Below are positions 19,164 to 27,644 of a DNA stretch of 64,000 bases, one piece after another. The stretch lies in the NCBI RefSeq assembly GCF_000173655.1, contig NZ_ABZU01000004.1:62001-126000 (forward strand), in the 5' to 3' direction. The position numbers and the translations under genes are program-made. The DNA comes from Corynebacterium amycolatum SK46 (lineage in GTDB: Bacteria > Actinomycetota > Actinomycetes > Mycobacteriales > Mycobacteriaceae). Within the stretch, counting starts at the first letter, position 1; each line of letters opens with the position of its first letter. The notes beneath the pieces are model-generated. The model was not told the DNA's origin, searched no databases, and saw only the letters and a program-made list of their open reading frames with translations.

Positions 19164-19328
19164 GTGTTCGCACCACTTTCCGATGGCCACTTCACCTACT
19201 TCCCTAAGCCCGAGCTTGACGAGGTTCTCGCAACTATCGACCGCCGCCCTGTTGCCGCCGGCTACCTCGTCGATGGCGATGTCATCACCTCCAACATGGA
19301 TGCCGCCCGCTACAGCTGGCTGGTCTAG
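19164..19328 (+). CDS. 54-residue protein of unknown function with strong ribosome site
   Basis: Small gene starting at GTG 19164 and ending at TAG 19328. AAGGAG at 19151-19156 sits 7 nt ahead of the start, an ideal spacing. The peptide begins MFAPLSDGHFTYFPKPELDE and ends DAARYSWLV. It has no signal peptide or membrane segment and is mildly acidic. Codon use is strongly biased to C-ending optimal codons (TTC, TAC, ACC, GGC, CGC, ATC, AAC), as in well expressed genes, and this bias stops at the TAG. A TTGACA at 19072-19077 could belong to its promoter. It lies between the divergent dnaE and the racemase-fold gene 80 bp downstream, in the same direction. I recognise no family. Confidence 0.75.
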   Translation: MFAPLSDGHFTYFPKPELDEVLATIDRRPVAAGYLVDGDVITSNMDAARYSWLV

Positions 19329-19408
19329 AAAAGCGCAGACCTGGAAAATTCTGACTTTCTTTTCAAAATCAAAGACAGTACAGGTTTTCAATGATTACGT
19401 TTTAGGGC

Positions 19409-20698
19409 ATGAAACTTTCTCGAGCTTCTGCCCCGGAGTCCTCGGGCACATCCCGCCCGGCTCCGACATCGATGTCTCACCTGCCTGAGGCGCTGCCGCC
19501 GCAGGCGCCCCAGCCAGCCCGCCCACCATTGGCGACCGACACGCTGCTTAACTGCACTTCCCTTCCTGCCGTCGTCGTCGACCTCGCGGCGGTCGAAGCC
19601 AATGCCCGCGATATGCTCCGCCGTGCAAACGGGATGCCTATCCGCGTTGCCTCGAAATCAATTCGCATTCCACAACTAATTTCGCACGTCCTGGCCTTCC
19701 CCGGTTTCCAGGGCGTGCTGGCATATTCGCTGGCAGAGGCGCTGTACCTATTCCGAGAAGGCATTAGCGACGACATCGTCGTCGCCTACCCAACACTTGA
19801 CGCCCGCGCTATCTCAGAGCTTGCCGACGATGATGCAGCGCGTGCCGCCATCTGCGTGATGGTTGACCGTCCCGAGCATCTAGAGGCGCTGGCGTCGTCG
19901 GCAAGCGAAAATGCGCCAATCCGCGTGTGTATGGACGTCGACGCATCCTTTCGCCCCCTGCCCGGCGTGCATATCGGTACGCTGCGCTCCAGCCTGTTCT
20001 CGCCGAAGCAGGCAGCGGCGTTTGCCAAGCAGATCCTTGCCCGTCGGGAACTGCAGCTGGCGGGAATCATGATGTATGAGGGGCACATAGCCGGAGTAGG
20101 CGATGCCGGAAACTCCCCGCGTGCGCGAGCAATTCGGGCGATGCAGGCCGTTTCAAAGAAGGAGTTGGCGAAGCGCCGCGCGAAGGTCGTCGCTGCAGTC
20201 GAGAAAGTGGCGGGGCCGCTGGAGTTTGTCAACGGTGGTGGCACGGGGTCATTGGAGTCGACGTGCGCCGAAGCCGCAGTAACCGAGGCAGCGGCGGGGT
20301 CGGGATTCCTGGCTCCAACCCTCTTCGATAACTATCGCGCATTTAATCTGCGCCCGGCGTCCTGGTTTGTATTGCCGGCGACGCGACGCCCTAAGAAGGG
20401 CGTGGTCACGGTGTCCGGCGGTGGTCGAATTGCCTCTGGTACGGCGGGGGCTGACCGGCTGCCAACCCCCTGGTACCCCACTGGCCTGCGCTACGCGGCA
20501 GAGGAAGGCCCCGGTGAGGTGCAGACTCCGCTGCTCGGCAAAACCGCCGACGCAATTTCGCTGGGAGATCCCGTGTGGTTCCGTCACGCCAAGGCCGGCG
20601 AAACAGCCGAGCACACACAAGAAGTCATTGCAGTTCGAGATGGCGCCATCGTCGCCCACTGGCCCACGTACCGAGGAAAGGGATTGATCTTCACATGA
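19409..20698 (+). CDS. Alanine-racemase-fold PLP enzyme, D-amino-acid aldolase/deaminase type
   Basis: 429 residues. The N-terminal alanine racemase barrel (about 50-285) has the PLP lysine in RVASKSIRIPQL. VDRPEHLEAL, CMDVDASFRP and VNGGGTGSLEST are the usual barrel loops, the last binding the PLP phosphate. The C-terminal domain (about 300-425: GGGRIAS, VWFRHAKAGETAEH, WPTYRGKGLIF) resembles the D-serine dehydratase-like domain. Relatives are D-threonine aldolases, D-serine dehydratases and D-amino-acid deaminases; the substrate cannot be chosen from sequence. The first 45 residues are Pro/Ala/Ser-rich, and ATG 19472 is an alternative start. The stop overlaps the next start as ATGA, so it forms a coupled pair with the lactone oxidase. 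Confidence 0.82.
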   Translation: MKLSRASAPESSGTSRPAPTSMSHLPEALPPQAPQPARPPLATDTLLNCTSLPAVVVDLAAVEANARDMLRRANGMPIRVASKSIRIPQLISHVLAFPGFQGVLAYSLAEALYLFREGISDDIVVAYPTLDARAISELADDDAARAAICVMVDRPEHLEALASSASENAPIRVCMDVDASFRPLPGVHIGTLRSSLFSPKQAAAFAKQILARRELQLAGIMMYEGHIAGVGDAGNSPRARAIRAMQAVSKKELAKRRAKVVAAVEKVAGPLEFVNGGGTGSLESTCAEAAVTEAAAGSGFLAPTLFDNYRAFNLRPASWFVLPATRRPKKGVVTVSGGGRIASGTAGADRLPTPWYPTGLRYAAEEGPGEVQTPLLGKTADAISLGDPVWFRHAKAGETAEHTQEVIAVRDGAIVAHWPTYRGKGLIFT

Positions 20699-22122
20699 GC
20701 AATTCACGCAACAACGCCCGCTTCACAGTCTCTACAGTTGAGTCCCGCGTACCACGCGTACGTCGGCGTGCGCAGGCGAAGGCCATCGCCAACTCTCATT
20801 GGAACAATTGGGCTCACACGCAATCGTGCACCCCGTCCTACACTCATCAGCCACACGATGATGAGGGCGTCATCTCGGTAATTAAAGCGGCGAAGACCGA
20901 AGGAACTACGGTGCGTCCGCTGGGGGCCGGTCATTCCTTTACGTCCGTGGCCACCACCGATGGGCACCGCATTCAACTCGACCGCTGCTCCGGCCTCGTC
21001 GAACTCGACGCCGCCAACCAGACCGCCACGCTGCGTGCTGGCACTCGCCTGCGCGACACTCCAGGTATTCTGCGCCCGCTCGGTTGGGCACTTCCCAACC
21101 AGGGCGATGTCGATCCGCAGTCGCTGGCCGGCGCTATCTCTACTGGCACGCACGGTACCGGGCTTGGGTTCACCGGCTTCGCAGGCACCGTGAAGGGATT
21201 CAAGATTGTCACCGCGGATGGCGTCGTCAGGCACTGCCATCCGGACGCTGAGGGAATCAACGGCGAGCTCTACCGCCTCGGACGGCTGGGGCTGGGTGTC
21301 TTCGGCGTGCTTACGGAGGTCACGATGTCCGTCGTGCCGGCGTTTGATCTGCACGCCGACGAGCACCGCGAAGAGTTTGATTCCCTGCGTAAGAGTTTCG
21401 CCGAGCGCTGCAAAGAAGCTGACCACCTAGAGTTTTTCTGGTTCCCGGGACAGCGCGAGACGCTGGTCAAGCACAATACTCGGATTGAACCGCAGCGCCA
21501 CCGCCGCCCGAGCCGCAATAGCCTGAAGCAGCGCCTGGGCAGCGCGCGCACGTATCTTAACGACGAAGTCGTCAACAATATGGGACTCTTGGCGTGCTGC
21601 GAGATTGCCAAGGCCATTCCCGCTACGACCGACACCATCAACCGGATTGCCACCAACACCGTGCCTGAGCGCCGCTACTCCAACGAGGCGCACAAGGTCT
21701 TTGTCTCGCCGCGCCGAGTTCGTTTTTCCGAGATGGAGTACTCCGTCCCGCTCGAGGCCGCTTCCGATGTCCTCGGAGAAATCCGCGACGCAATTGCCCG
21801 CAAGAGGATGAAAGTCTCCTTCCCCATCGAGGTGCGCTCCGCGAAAGCCGATGATGTGGCCCTGTCCACTGCGTACGGTCGCGACAGTGCCTACATCGCC
21901 ATCCACCGCTACTGGAAGGAAAATTACCGAGAATACTTCAATCTCATCGAGCCGATTTTCAAGGCCCACGAAGGTCGCCCGCACTGGGGCAAATTGCACA
22001 CGCTCGGCGCGGAGGATTTCACAGAACGCTATCCACTGTTCGGCGAGGTCCAGGCACTACGGGAAAAGGTCGACCCGCAGGGAATCTTCCTGAACGAGCA
22101 CCTGCGCGACCTTTTCTGCTAA
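20695..22122 (+). CDS. FAD-linked sugar-lactone oxidase (D-arabinono-1,4-lactone oxidase family)
   Basis: 475 residues from the ATG of the ATGA overlap at 20695; the open frame extends upstream to 20575, but that part is inside the previous gene. The FAD-binding PCMH domain (about 40-210) shows VRPLGAGHSFTSVA and VDPQSLAGAISTGTHGTG. The histidine of GAGHSFT is where some family members attach FAD covalently. The C-terminal ALO domain (about 215-475) carries LEFFWFPG and the conserved HWGKLH, and ends with DPQGIFLNEHLRDLF. Family members oxidise aldonolactones or alditols; the mycobacterial relative is an L-gulono-1,4-lactone dehydrogenase. Translational coupling with the racemase-fold enzyme is notable because the two chemistries have no obvious link. 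The last 4 nt overlap the convergent rarD. Confidence 0.85.
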   Translation: MSNSRNNARFTVSTVESRVPRVRRRAQAKAIANSHWNNWAHTQSCTPSYTHQPHDDEGVISVIKAAKTEGTTVRPLGAGHSFTSVATTDGHRIQLDRCSGLVELDAANQTATLRAGTRLRDTPGILRPLGWALPNQGDVDPQSLAGAISTGTHGTGLGFTGFAGTVKGFKIVTADGVVRHCHPDAEGINGELYRLGRLGLGVFGVLTEVTMSVVPAFDLHADEHREEFDSLRKSFAERCKEADHLEFFWFPGQRETLVKHNTRIEPQRHRRPSRNSLKQRLGSARTYLNDEVVNNMGLLACCEIAKAIPATTDTINRIATNTVPERRYSNEAHKVFVSPRRVRFSEMEYSVPLEAASDVLGEIRDAIARKRMKVSFPIEVRSAKADDVALSTAYGRDSAYIAIHRYWKENYREYFNLIEPIFKAHEGRPHWGKLHTLGAEDFTERYPLFGEVQALREKVDPQGIFLNEHLRDLFC

Positions 22123-23087
22123 TTTTCCGAAGGCTTTACGACGTCCCGGGTAACCGCCCCATCCGTCTGGTCGGCGGCATCGTCGGAACCCGCGGTCGGT
22201 TCAACACCGGCCTTGCGGAGTTCCCGGCGCACCCGACGCTGTCGGCGCATCTTCAGGATGAGGTCGCAGATAAACAGCGCGACGGCACCCCAGATGATGA
22301 AGAATCCGATCCAGCGCTCCGGTTCGAGCTCCTCGCCGAGCACGGTGACTGCCAAAGTGATTTGGAGAACTGGAGTGAGGTACTGCATCAGGCCCAAGGT
22401 GGCCAACGGCAGGCGTTTGGCACCTTCGCCGAAGAGCAGCAACGGAATGGCGGTAGCAACACCGGCGCTCATCATGAGCAGCGTGTGACCAGTTCCTTCG
22501 GAGGTAAAGGTGCTCTGCCCGTTGTAGGTCAACCAGAGGATGTAGGCCAGCGCAATCGGTGTGATCACGGCGGACTCGGCCGTCAGCGAAGCTGCGGAGG
22601 AAAGCGAAACCCGCTTCTTCATTAGCCCGTAAAAACCGAAACTGAACGCCAACGCCAGCGCACCCAACGGCGGATGTCCCACACCGATAGTCAGAACAAT
22701 GACCGCGATGGTAGCCAGAATGACGCTGCCGAGCTGCAACCACGAGATGCTTTCACGGAAGAAAATCATCGCCAACAAAACGCTGACCAGCGGGTTAATG
22801 AAGTAGCCGAGCGCAGCCTCCGCCACCTGCCCATTGTTGACCAGGTAGACGTACACACCCCAGTTGACGGAGATCAACAGTGCAGCAATAAAAATAGTGC
22901 CCCAGGTCTTGGCACTCGCGGCCTTCAGCTCTGGCCATGCGCGCATGAAGCTGAGGGCAATGACCATAAAGACAAGGGTCCAGACGAATCGGTGCGCCAA
23001 AATCTCCACGGCCCCTGCTGGTTCCAGCAAGGGGAAATAGAGCGGAAACAGCGCCCACAAAAGGTACGCACCGAATGCCTGAATCAC
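22119..23087 (-). CDS. rarD: RarD-type EamA/DMT-superfamily permease
   Basis: 322 residues with about ten hydrophobic segments and the two-EamA-repeat layout of RarD. Family marks are AYLLWALFPLYFPLLEPAGA and ILAHRFVWTLVF at the start, YVYLVNNGQVAEAALGYFI mid-first-repeat, and LMQYLTPVLQITLAV near the end. The start is GTG 23087 with AAGGAG ten nt upstream; family members often have some ten further residues. The cytoplasmic C-terminus (LKMRRQRRVRRELRKAGVEPT...) is basic and extended. RarD proteins are predicted drug/metabolite exporters, and the substrate is unknown. Confidence 0.9.
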   Translation of the reverse strand: MIQAFGAYLLWALFPLYFPLLEPAGAVEILAHRFVWTLVFMVIALSFMRAWPELKAASAKTWGTIFIAALLISVNWGVYVYLVNNGQVAEAALGYFINPLVSVLLAMIFFRESISWLQLGSVILATIAVIVLTIGVGHPPLGALALAFSFGFYGLMKKRVSLSSAASLTAESAVITPIALAYILWLTYNGQSTFTSEGTGHTLLMMSAGVATAIPLLLFGEGAKRLPLATLGLMQYLTPVLQITLAVTVLGEELEPERWIGFFIIWGAVALFICDLILKMRRQRRVRRELRKAGVEPTAGSDDAADQTDGAVTRDVVKPSEN

Positions 23088-23180
23088 TGTTGACTTACTC
23101 CTTCTCGTTCTCGTTGAAACTGACTGCGTACTGTCGGCAGAGTTCTAGGCGCTTCATCCTAGTCGTTTGGATTTGGGCAC

Positions 23181-23208
23181 TTAGTTCTGGCTTCTATTAG
23201 TTCTGGCT
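23181..23208. repeat. 12-bp direct duplication at the end of a membrane-protein gene
   Basis: TTAGTTCTGGCT occurs twice, at 23181-23192 and 23197-23208, separated by TCTA. The second copy encodes the last codons and stop (Ser-Gln-Asn-stop) of the minus-strand gene ending at 23197. It looks like a small local duplication. Confidence 0.6.
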
Positions 23209-23922
23209 CAGCCCTGGCGCAAAGAGCGGATCTTTATCCGTGAAACCGGAACTCAGCACCGGGCGAATACCAAAACGGCCACGCGCCGCATCTGATGGCA
23301 GCGCCTCGACTGCTTTCACATCGGGCATTTTCTTGACATCCATCAACGATTCAGCGTCACCATAGACCAGTAAACCGTTGAAGCCGAGCCGTTCGTCGTC
23401 AATCGCGACATCTGCGTAGGCAGCCGCTAGCTCCAGTTGATCTTGCAGCAGCTTTTCTTCGCTCGCTGTTCTACTCGGCTGCGGCAAATACCGGGTGCTC
23501 ACACCGCCGATGATTGCCGTCGATACTCGCAGAGAGGGCTCTTTTTCATAGACCTGTGCCGCTTCTTGCGCATCGAGCAGCCGATCAAAAGTCACCATCG
23601 CCCAGAACTTCGGGTCCTCCACGACTGGCTGGCCTGTCTTTAGCCGGTAGTCCTCTTTCTTCATATTCTCGAGGGACTCGTCGGCACGCTCTACGTACTG
23701 CTCGGTTGCTTCCCACGGATCCGGGCCGAGCGCATCGCCGTTGAGATTCTGCGGCTTGCTTACCCGATCGGAGGTCGAAGCGACTGCTAAAACAATCACT
23801 AACACGACAACACAGAAACCAGAGATCAGTGCCATCGCAGGCGAAATACTGCCGTCACCAGTGCTTTTCGCACGAGTTTCACGGCGTGGTGGGTTCTTGG
23901 ATCCCGATGGGGTCTGCGTCAT
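23197..23922 (-). CDS. Single-pass membrane protein of unknown function
   Basis: 241 residues. A basic cytoplasmic N-terminus (about 1-28) leads to one hydrophobic helix (about 30-50: [18 protein letters not shown]), and the remaining 190 residues should face outside. The outer part is polar with predicted helices ([38 protein letters not shown]). No catalytic motif is visible. Its ATG overlaps the stop of the upstream pseudouridine synthase gene (ATGA at 23919-23922), making lspA, the synthase and this gene one coupled operon. Family not recognised. Confidence 0.78.
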   Translation of the reverse strand: MTQTPSGSKNPPRRETRAKSTGDGSISPAMALISGFCVVVLVIVLAVASTSDRVSKPQNLNGDALGPDPWEATEQYVERADESLENMKKEDYRLKTGQPVVEDPKFWAMVTFDRLLDAQEAAQVYEKEPSLRVSTAIIGGVSTRYLPQPSRTASEEKLLQDQLELAAAYADVAIDDERLGFNGLLVYGDAESLMDVKKMPDVKAVEALPSDAARGRFGIRPVLSSGFTDKDPLFAPGLSQN

Positions 23923-24902
23923 GCGCCCTGCCTCAAAACTTCCAATGCATGGTTCAAATCATCTGGGTATGGACATTCGATTTCCATCCAGCGACCATCT
24001 GCCGGATGGTGGAAACCAAGCGAGACCGCGTGAAGCCACTGGCGGTTGAGCCCCAGCCGCTTGGCCAATGCCGGATCGGAACCGTACATGGGATCGCCAC
24101 AGCATGGGTGATTCAGCGCAGAGAAGTGCACGCGAATCTGGTGCGTGCGCCCAGTCTCTAAATTCACCTTCAGCAGCGTTGCTGGGGCGAAGGCCTCAAG
24201 CGTTTCGTAGTGCGTCACAGCATGCTTGCCATCCTGGCGGACGGCAAAGCGCCAACCCGCCGAAGGATGACGGCCAATCGGCGCATCAATTGTCCCCGAC
24301 AGCGGATCCGGATGCCCCTGAACCAGAGCGTGGTAGGTTTTCGACACCTCGCGGTTTTTAAACGCCCGCTTGAGCACGGAGTAGCCCCGCTCGGAGCAGG
24401 CGACAACCATCACGCCAGAGGTGCCAACATCCAGGCGATGCACGATGCCTTTTCGCTCGGGCGGACCGGAGGTGGAAATGCGGAAACCAGCAGCCGCCAG
24501 TCCGCCGATAACCGTTGGACCTTCCCAACCGACCGACGGATGTGCGGCCACACCGACTGGCTTGTGAACAGCCACCAGATCGGAGTCGTGGTAGAGCACG
24601 TCCATGCCCTCGACGAGTTCCTCTTTGGGAACCAGTGGCTTTTCCACCGGCGGCAACAACACAGAGAGGAAAGCGTTTTCTTCCAGTCGGTCGGACTTGC
24701 CCACGCTCACGCCATCGACTGTGATGTCCCCAGCTGCTGCCAGGTCAGCCACCGCTGTGCGCGAGAGTCCCAGCAACTTAGCCACACCGGCGTCTACCCG
24801 CATACCGGCCAAGCCCGGTGGAACGGGCATCTGCCGGGTTTCTCGGTCGGGCTGGTGCGCTCCCCCGAGTGCTGCACCACCATTTACTGCATTGTCGTTC
24901 AC
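23919..24902 (-). CDS. RluD-family 23S rRNA pseudouridine synthase
   Basis: 327 residues. An N-terminal S4 domain (about 30-95: [21 protein letters not shown]...GDITVDGV) precedes the catalytic domain. The active-site aspartate is in [16 protein letters not shown] (near 165), the hallmark HRLD of the RluA/C/D group; [11 protein letters not shown] and [25 protein letters not shown] follow. The combination of S4 and RluA-type domain points to RluD/RluC-like modification of large-subunit rRNA; the exact uridine cannot be told. It starts inside the lspA stop (ATGA overlap at 24899-24902), an arrangement common in bacteria. Confidence 0.92.
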   Translation of the reverse strand: MNDNAVNGGAALGGAHQPDRETRQMPVPPGLAGMRVDAGVAKLLGLSRTAVADLAAAGDITVDGVSVGKSDRLEENAFLSVLLPPVEKPLVPKEELVEGMDVLYHDSDLVAVHKPVGVAAHPSVGWEGPTVIGGLAAAGFRISTSGPPERKGIVHRLDVGTSGVMVVACSERGYSVLKRAFKNREVSKTYHALVQGHPDPLSGTIDAPIGRHPSAGWRFAVRQDGKHAVTHYETLEAFAPATLLKVNLETGRTHQIRVHFSALNHPCCGDPMYGSDPALAKRLGLNRQWLHAVSLGFHHPADGRWMEIECPYPDDLNHALEVLRQGA

Positions 24903-25495
24903 TGCTGTCCTCCCTCCGCCGACTGCTTCTGATCCTTCTGGGCAGATTTCTTCTCTGCTGCAATCTGATCAGCGAAGAGATCCGGCTCCTTGGAAAAAAC
25001 CATCCAGATAACGAGGATAATAACGCCCACAGTAATCGCGGAGTCCGCGATATTAAACACGGCAAAACCCTTCACCGACAGGAAATCGACAACGTGGCCG
25101 ACGTAGAAACCGGGTTCCCGAAACAGCCTATCGATGAGGTTGCCCAGCGCACCACCAGCAATAAGCCCCGCCGCAGTCGCGGATATGGGACTGCGCAGCC
25201 AATGGGAAAAGCACATCACAGCCAGGATGTATACCAGCTGCAACGTGGTAAAAACCCAGGTGGCGTTCGTGCCAAAGGAAAAGGCTGCACCGGGGTTAAA
25301 AACGAGCCGCAACTCGAAGAGATCGCCAATCACCTGCACCGCAGGACGGCCATCGAGAGTCTTCAAAGCGATAATCTTGGTCAGCTGATCGATAATCGCA
25401 ACTGACACAATGACCGCAGCGAGAATCCCCCGCCGCGGGAAATATGTCCTCGTTTCCTTCTTAGTCACTGTCCCATAATGGCCTAACAAACCCAT
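24899..25495 (-). CDS. lspA: Lipoprotein signal peptidase (signal peptidase II)
   Basis: 198 residues from ATG 25495 (MGLLGHYG); the frame opens at 25537 but a start there would run into the divergent lipoprotein gene's leader. Four membrane helices are visible. The catalytic aspartates are in [12 protein letters not shown] and [12 protein letters not shown], and [10 protein letters not shown] is the conserved second motif. The enzyme cleaves prolipoproteins at the lipobox. The hydrophilic C-terminal tail ([17 protein letters not shown]..., about 170-198) is longer than in E. coli. Three probable substrates are in this window: the lipoproteins at 25559, 26765 and 57985. Confidence 0.94.
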   Translation of the reverse strand: MGLLGHYGTVTKKETRTYFPRRGILAAVIVSVAIIDQLTKIIALKTLDGRPAVQVIGDLFELRLVFNPGAAFSFGTNATWVFTTLQLVYILAVMCFSHWLRSPISATAAGLIAGGALGNLIDRLFREPGFYVGHVVDFLSVKGFAVFNIADSAITVGVIILVIWMVFSKEPDLFADQIAAEKKSAQKDQKQSAEGGQQ

Positions 25496-25558
25496 ATTCA
25501 GCCAACTGACACCGCCCGGGTGGTTCCTATTCACCACGAAACCGGTACGCTAACCGGT

Positions 25559-26587
25559 GTGACTCGACGTTTCCAATCTCAGTTTGTTCCGGCCTTCTCC
25601 GCTTTACGACGTGCAGGAGACACCTCCTCCCCGTGGTTCCGTCGACCTAGCCGTAGGGACCAGCCTGGTCACACCAAGCGTGGCCTGCTGGCGAGGGTCG
25701 GCACCGCTGTTGTTGCCGCTACCACTGTGGTGTCACTGGCCGCGTGCACGTCGGAAAGCTCGGTGGAAACGCAGCCCGTGGACGTTGCACAACCCAAGGT
25801 CGAATTGACCAGTGCTGGTAGCGGCGAGCTGGCGAGCGTGCGCTGGAAGGACGACGGCGCGGAGCAAGAGTCGACCGTGGCGGTGACGCAGGGCTTCGCG
25901 CAGCGTGGCGGAAACGCCGATAACGACCAGACTTTCCCGGACACCCGCCTGGAAATTCCCATGACCAGCACTGTTACCAGCGATAACGATACTCGTGTGG
26001 TGACGTCAGAGGTGGGTAAACCCCACGGCTCCAACGATGAGCTGAATGAGGATATCGCGACCGCACAGGGCTTTATCTCTGATTCGTCAACAACGGCCAC
26101 AGGTGAGGTCAAGGAACTCAAGCTGGGAGCGCCGGAGAAAGCGACCGACACTGCTCGCGCTGGTGTGGAGATGGCGCTGCAGCAGCTGCATTCCGTACCT
26201 ATCGTCTTCCCTTCCGAGGACATCGGAAAGGATGCGACCTGGACGGTCGAAAGCGAGGTCGAAGGCCAGACCAAGATGACGCAGAAGGTGACCTATACCC
26301 TGCTCAGCCGTGCGGGCGACGTTGTTAATTTGAAGGTCGATGTCAAGCAGGTGCCGACCGTCACGGAGTTGGACACTGGCGGCGAGGGTGCACTGAAGGT
26401 TGTCGAGGCCACGACCGACATGCTTGCCGACCGCGTCACCATCGACCTGACCAAGCCCCTTCCGATGAAGGGCAACATCGACTTTGTGACCTCCGTGACC
26501 TACGGCGACGGCAACTCTGATGTGCGCATCACTCAGCAGACGCACCGCGGGCTCGAATTTAAGGACGGCAGCGGGTCGAAGAAGTAG
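25559..26587 (+). CDS. Lipoprotein of unknown function with long N-terminal region
   Basis: 342 residues from GTG 25559; a GTG at 25520 would add 13 residues. About 45 basic residues precede the signal sequence (GLLARVGTAVVAATTVVSLAAC), whose lipobox SLAAC places the lipidated cysteine near residue 62. Such a long pre-sequence is odd, and an internal GTG near the helix could be the true start. The mature part is acidic and beta-rich with many Thr/Val-rich strands (TKMTQKVTYTLLSRAGDVVNLKVDV, ITQQTHRGLEF). It resembles DUF6263-type actinobacterial lipoproteins in general appearance, but I do not assign it. It is divergent from lspA and followed by a hairpin at 26638-26662. Confidence 0.78.
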   Translation: MTRRFQSQFVPAFSALRRAGDTSSPWFRRPSRRDQPGHTKRGLLARVGTAVVAATTVVSLAACTSESSVETQPVDVAQPKVELTSAGSGELASVRWKDDGAEQESTVAVTQGFAQRGGNADNDQTFPDTRLEIPMTSTVTSDNDTRVVTSEVGKPHGSNDELNEDIATAQGFISDSSTTATGEVKELKLGAPEKATDTARAGVEMALQQLHSVPIVFPSEDIGKDATWTVESEVEGQTKMTQKVTYTLLSRAGDVVNLKVDVKQVPTVTELDTGGEGALKVVEATTDMLADRVTIDLTKPLPMKGNIDFVTSVTYGDGNSDVRITQQTHRGLEFKDGSGSKK

Positions 26588-26637
26588 CCCAGAGCCCAGA
26601 AGAAATAGCTCTGGCCAGCGCAAGGTTAGAAGACCAG

Positions 26638-26662
26638 AAAGTGTCTTGGTTTAGGACACTTT
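26638..26662. terminator. Hairpin between convergent lipoprotein genes
   Basis: Inverted repeat AAAGTGTC / GACACTTT with a 9-nt loop, followed on the plus strand by TTCT. It lies 50 nt after the upstream lipoprotein stop. The GACACTTTCTTTT sequence recurs about 40 nt later (near 26697). It could serve both convergent genes. Confidence 0.5.
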
Positions 26663-26764
26663 TCTGCCCAAAAATGGGTGGAACTGCCATAAGCCTAGAC
26701 ACTTTCTTTTGTGTGGCCAGTCGCCCCCGACCAGACTAGGCTGTGATGCCTGGCCCGACGGCAC

Positions 26765-26990
26765 CTAAGCCGGTGGAGGCGGTGGAGGCGCGTCCTCCGC
26801 CGGTGCCGGAGCCGGTGCCGGAGCCGGTGGTGGCGGGACCTCCTCAGCCGGCGGTTCAGGTGCAGGAGGCGGAACTTCCTCAGCGGGCGGTTCAGGCGCC
26901 GGAGCCGGTGCTGGCTCCTCGACCGGTGCTGGGGCCTCCTCGACCGGAGCCTCCTCAACTGGGGCTTCTTCCTCCGGCTCAGGTGGCGGC
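26765..26990. repeat. Imperfect tandem repeats encoding a Pro/Glu/Ala tail
   Basis: GC-rich, internally repetitive DNA within the Mtb12-like gene: blocks containing GGCGGTTCAGG and CTTCCTCAGC or CCTCCTCAGC recur, and GAGGCCTCC-type units recur further on. It can vary in length by slipped replication and can give long false open frames on the plus strand. Confidence 0.65.
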
Positions 26991-27544
26991 GGAGGGGTTT
27001 CGCCCGGCGCGAGGCAGAACCCAGGTTTGTGCTCCGGATCAAGCGTCGATGCCAGGTTGCAGGCCCATTCCTTGCTCAGCATCCAACGGCCATCCCTGTA
27101 GATGAAGTCCACCTGATCCACGAGCATCGGATCTTCCTCCGGGCGGAGGATATTGACGCCGGCTACGGCCTGCTTCGTCGTGAAGCCGGGCGTGACCGGA
27201 TCAATGACATCAAAGCTGATTTCCTGCTCATTGACACTATGGGTAACAATGTCGAAGAAATCGCCGGCAGTATCGCCGTCCTCGATGGTCAGCGCCTTTT
27301 CCTCGATAGGTAAATCCGGGTTGATAAGGCGTGCGAGGACGTCGTTAAGCTCTGCGCGCGTCGGCAGCATGATGACGGGTTCCGCCGAGCTGGATGTCTT
27401 CGATTCAGTCGTCGGCGCTGCAGTATTGCCACCACCGCAGGCAGCGAGCCCAAGTGCGCTGACCGAGACCATCGCCGCTACTGTCACACCACGCGTTGTG
27501 CGCCAACGCATTCCGCTAACGCGCTGGTTGCAGGGGACTTTCAT
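26765..27544 (-). CDS. Mtb12-like lipoprotein with Pro/Glu/Ala-repeat tail
   Basis: 259 residues. The signal peptide ends in the lipobox LGLAAC (Cys near residue 36). A globular domain at about 60-165 (LNDVLARLINPDLPIEEKA, TIEDGDTAGDFFDI, VDFIYRDGRWMLSKEWACNL) has the layout of the low-molecular-weight antigen Mtb12 C-terminal domain: start helix, mid beta sheet and the final W-x-L-S...ACxL element. From about 175 the chain is a low-complexity tail of Pro, Glu and Ala with two near copies of PEPPAEEVPPP. Such tails may span the cell wall. Function unknown; mycobacterial relatives are secreted antigens. It is convergent with the preceding lipoprotein gene. Confidence 0.75.
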   Translation of the reverse strand: MKVPCNQRVSGMRWRTTRGVTVAAMVSVSALGLAACGGGNTAAPTTESKTSSSAEPVIMLPTRAELNDVLARLINPDLPIEEKALTIEDGDTAGDFFDIVTHSVNEQEISFDVIDPVTPGFTTKQAVAGVNILRPEEDPMLVDQVDFIYRDGRWMLSKEWACNLASTLDPEHKPGFCLAPGETPPPPPEPEEEAPVEEAPVEEAPAPVEEPAPAPAPEPPAEEVPPPAPEPPAEEVPPPPAPAPAPAPAEDAPPPPPPA

Positions 27545-27644
27545 ATGTGCACTACTCCAATAAAATCTGCATGAAGATTCGCTGGCTTCACGCCTTCCAT
27601 AATCCTACACAAGGCCAAATCATCGCCTGGGTATGATGGTGGAC

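Noticed and set aside
26743-27105. 120-codon Pro-rich plus-strand frame opposite the Mtb12-like gene
   Set aside because: It is the complement of the GC-rich repeat tail; the minus frame has a signal peptide, lipobox and a folded domain.
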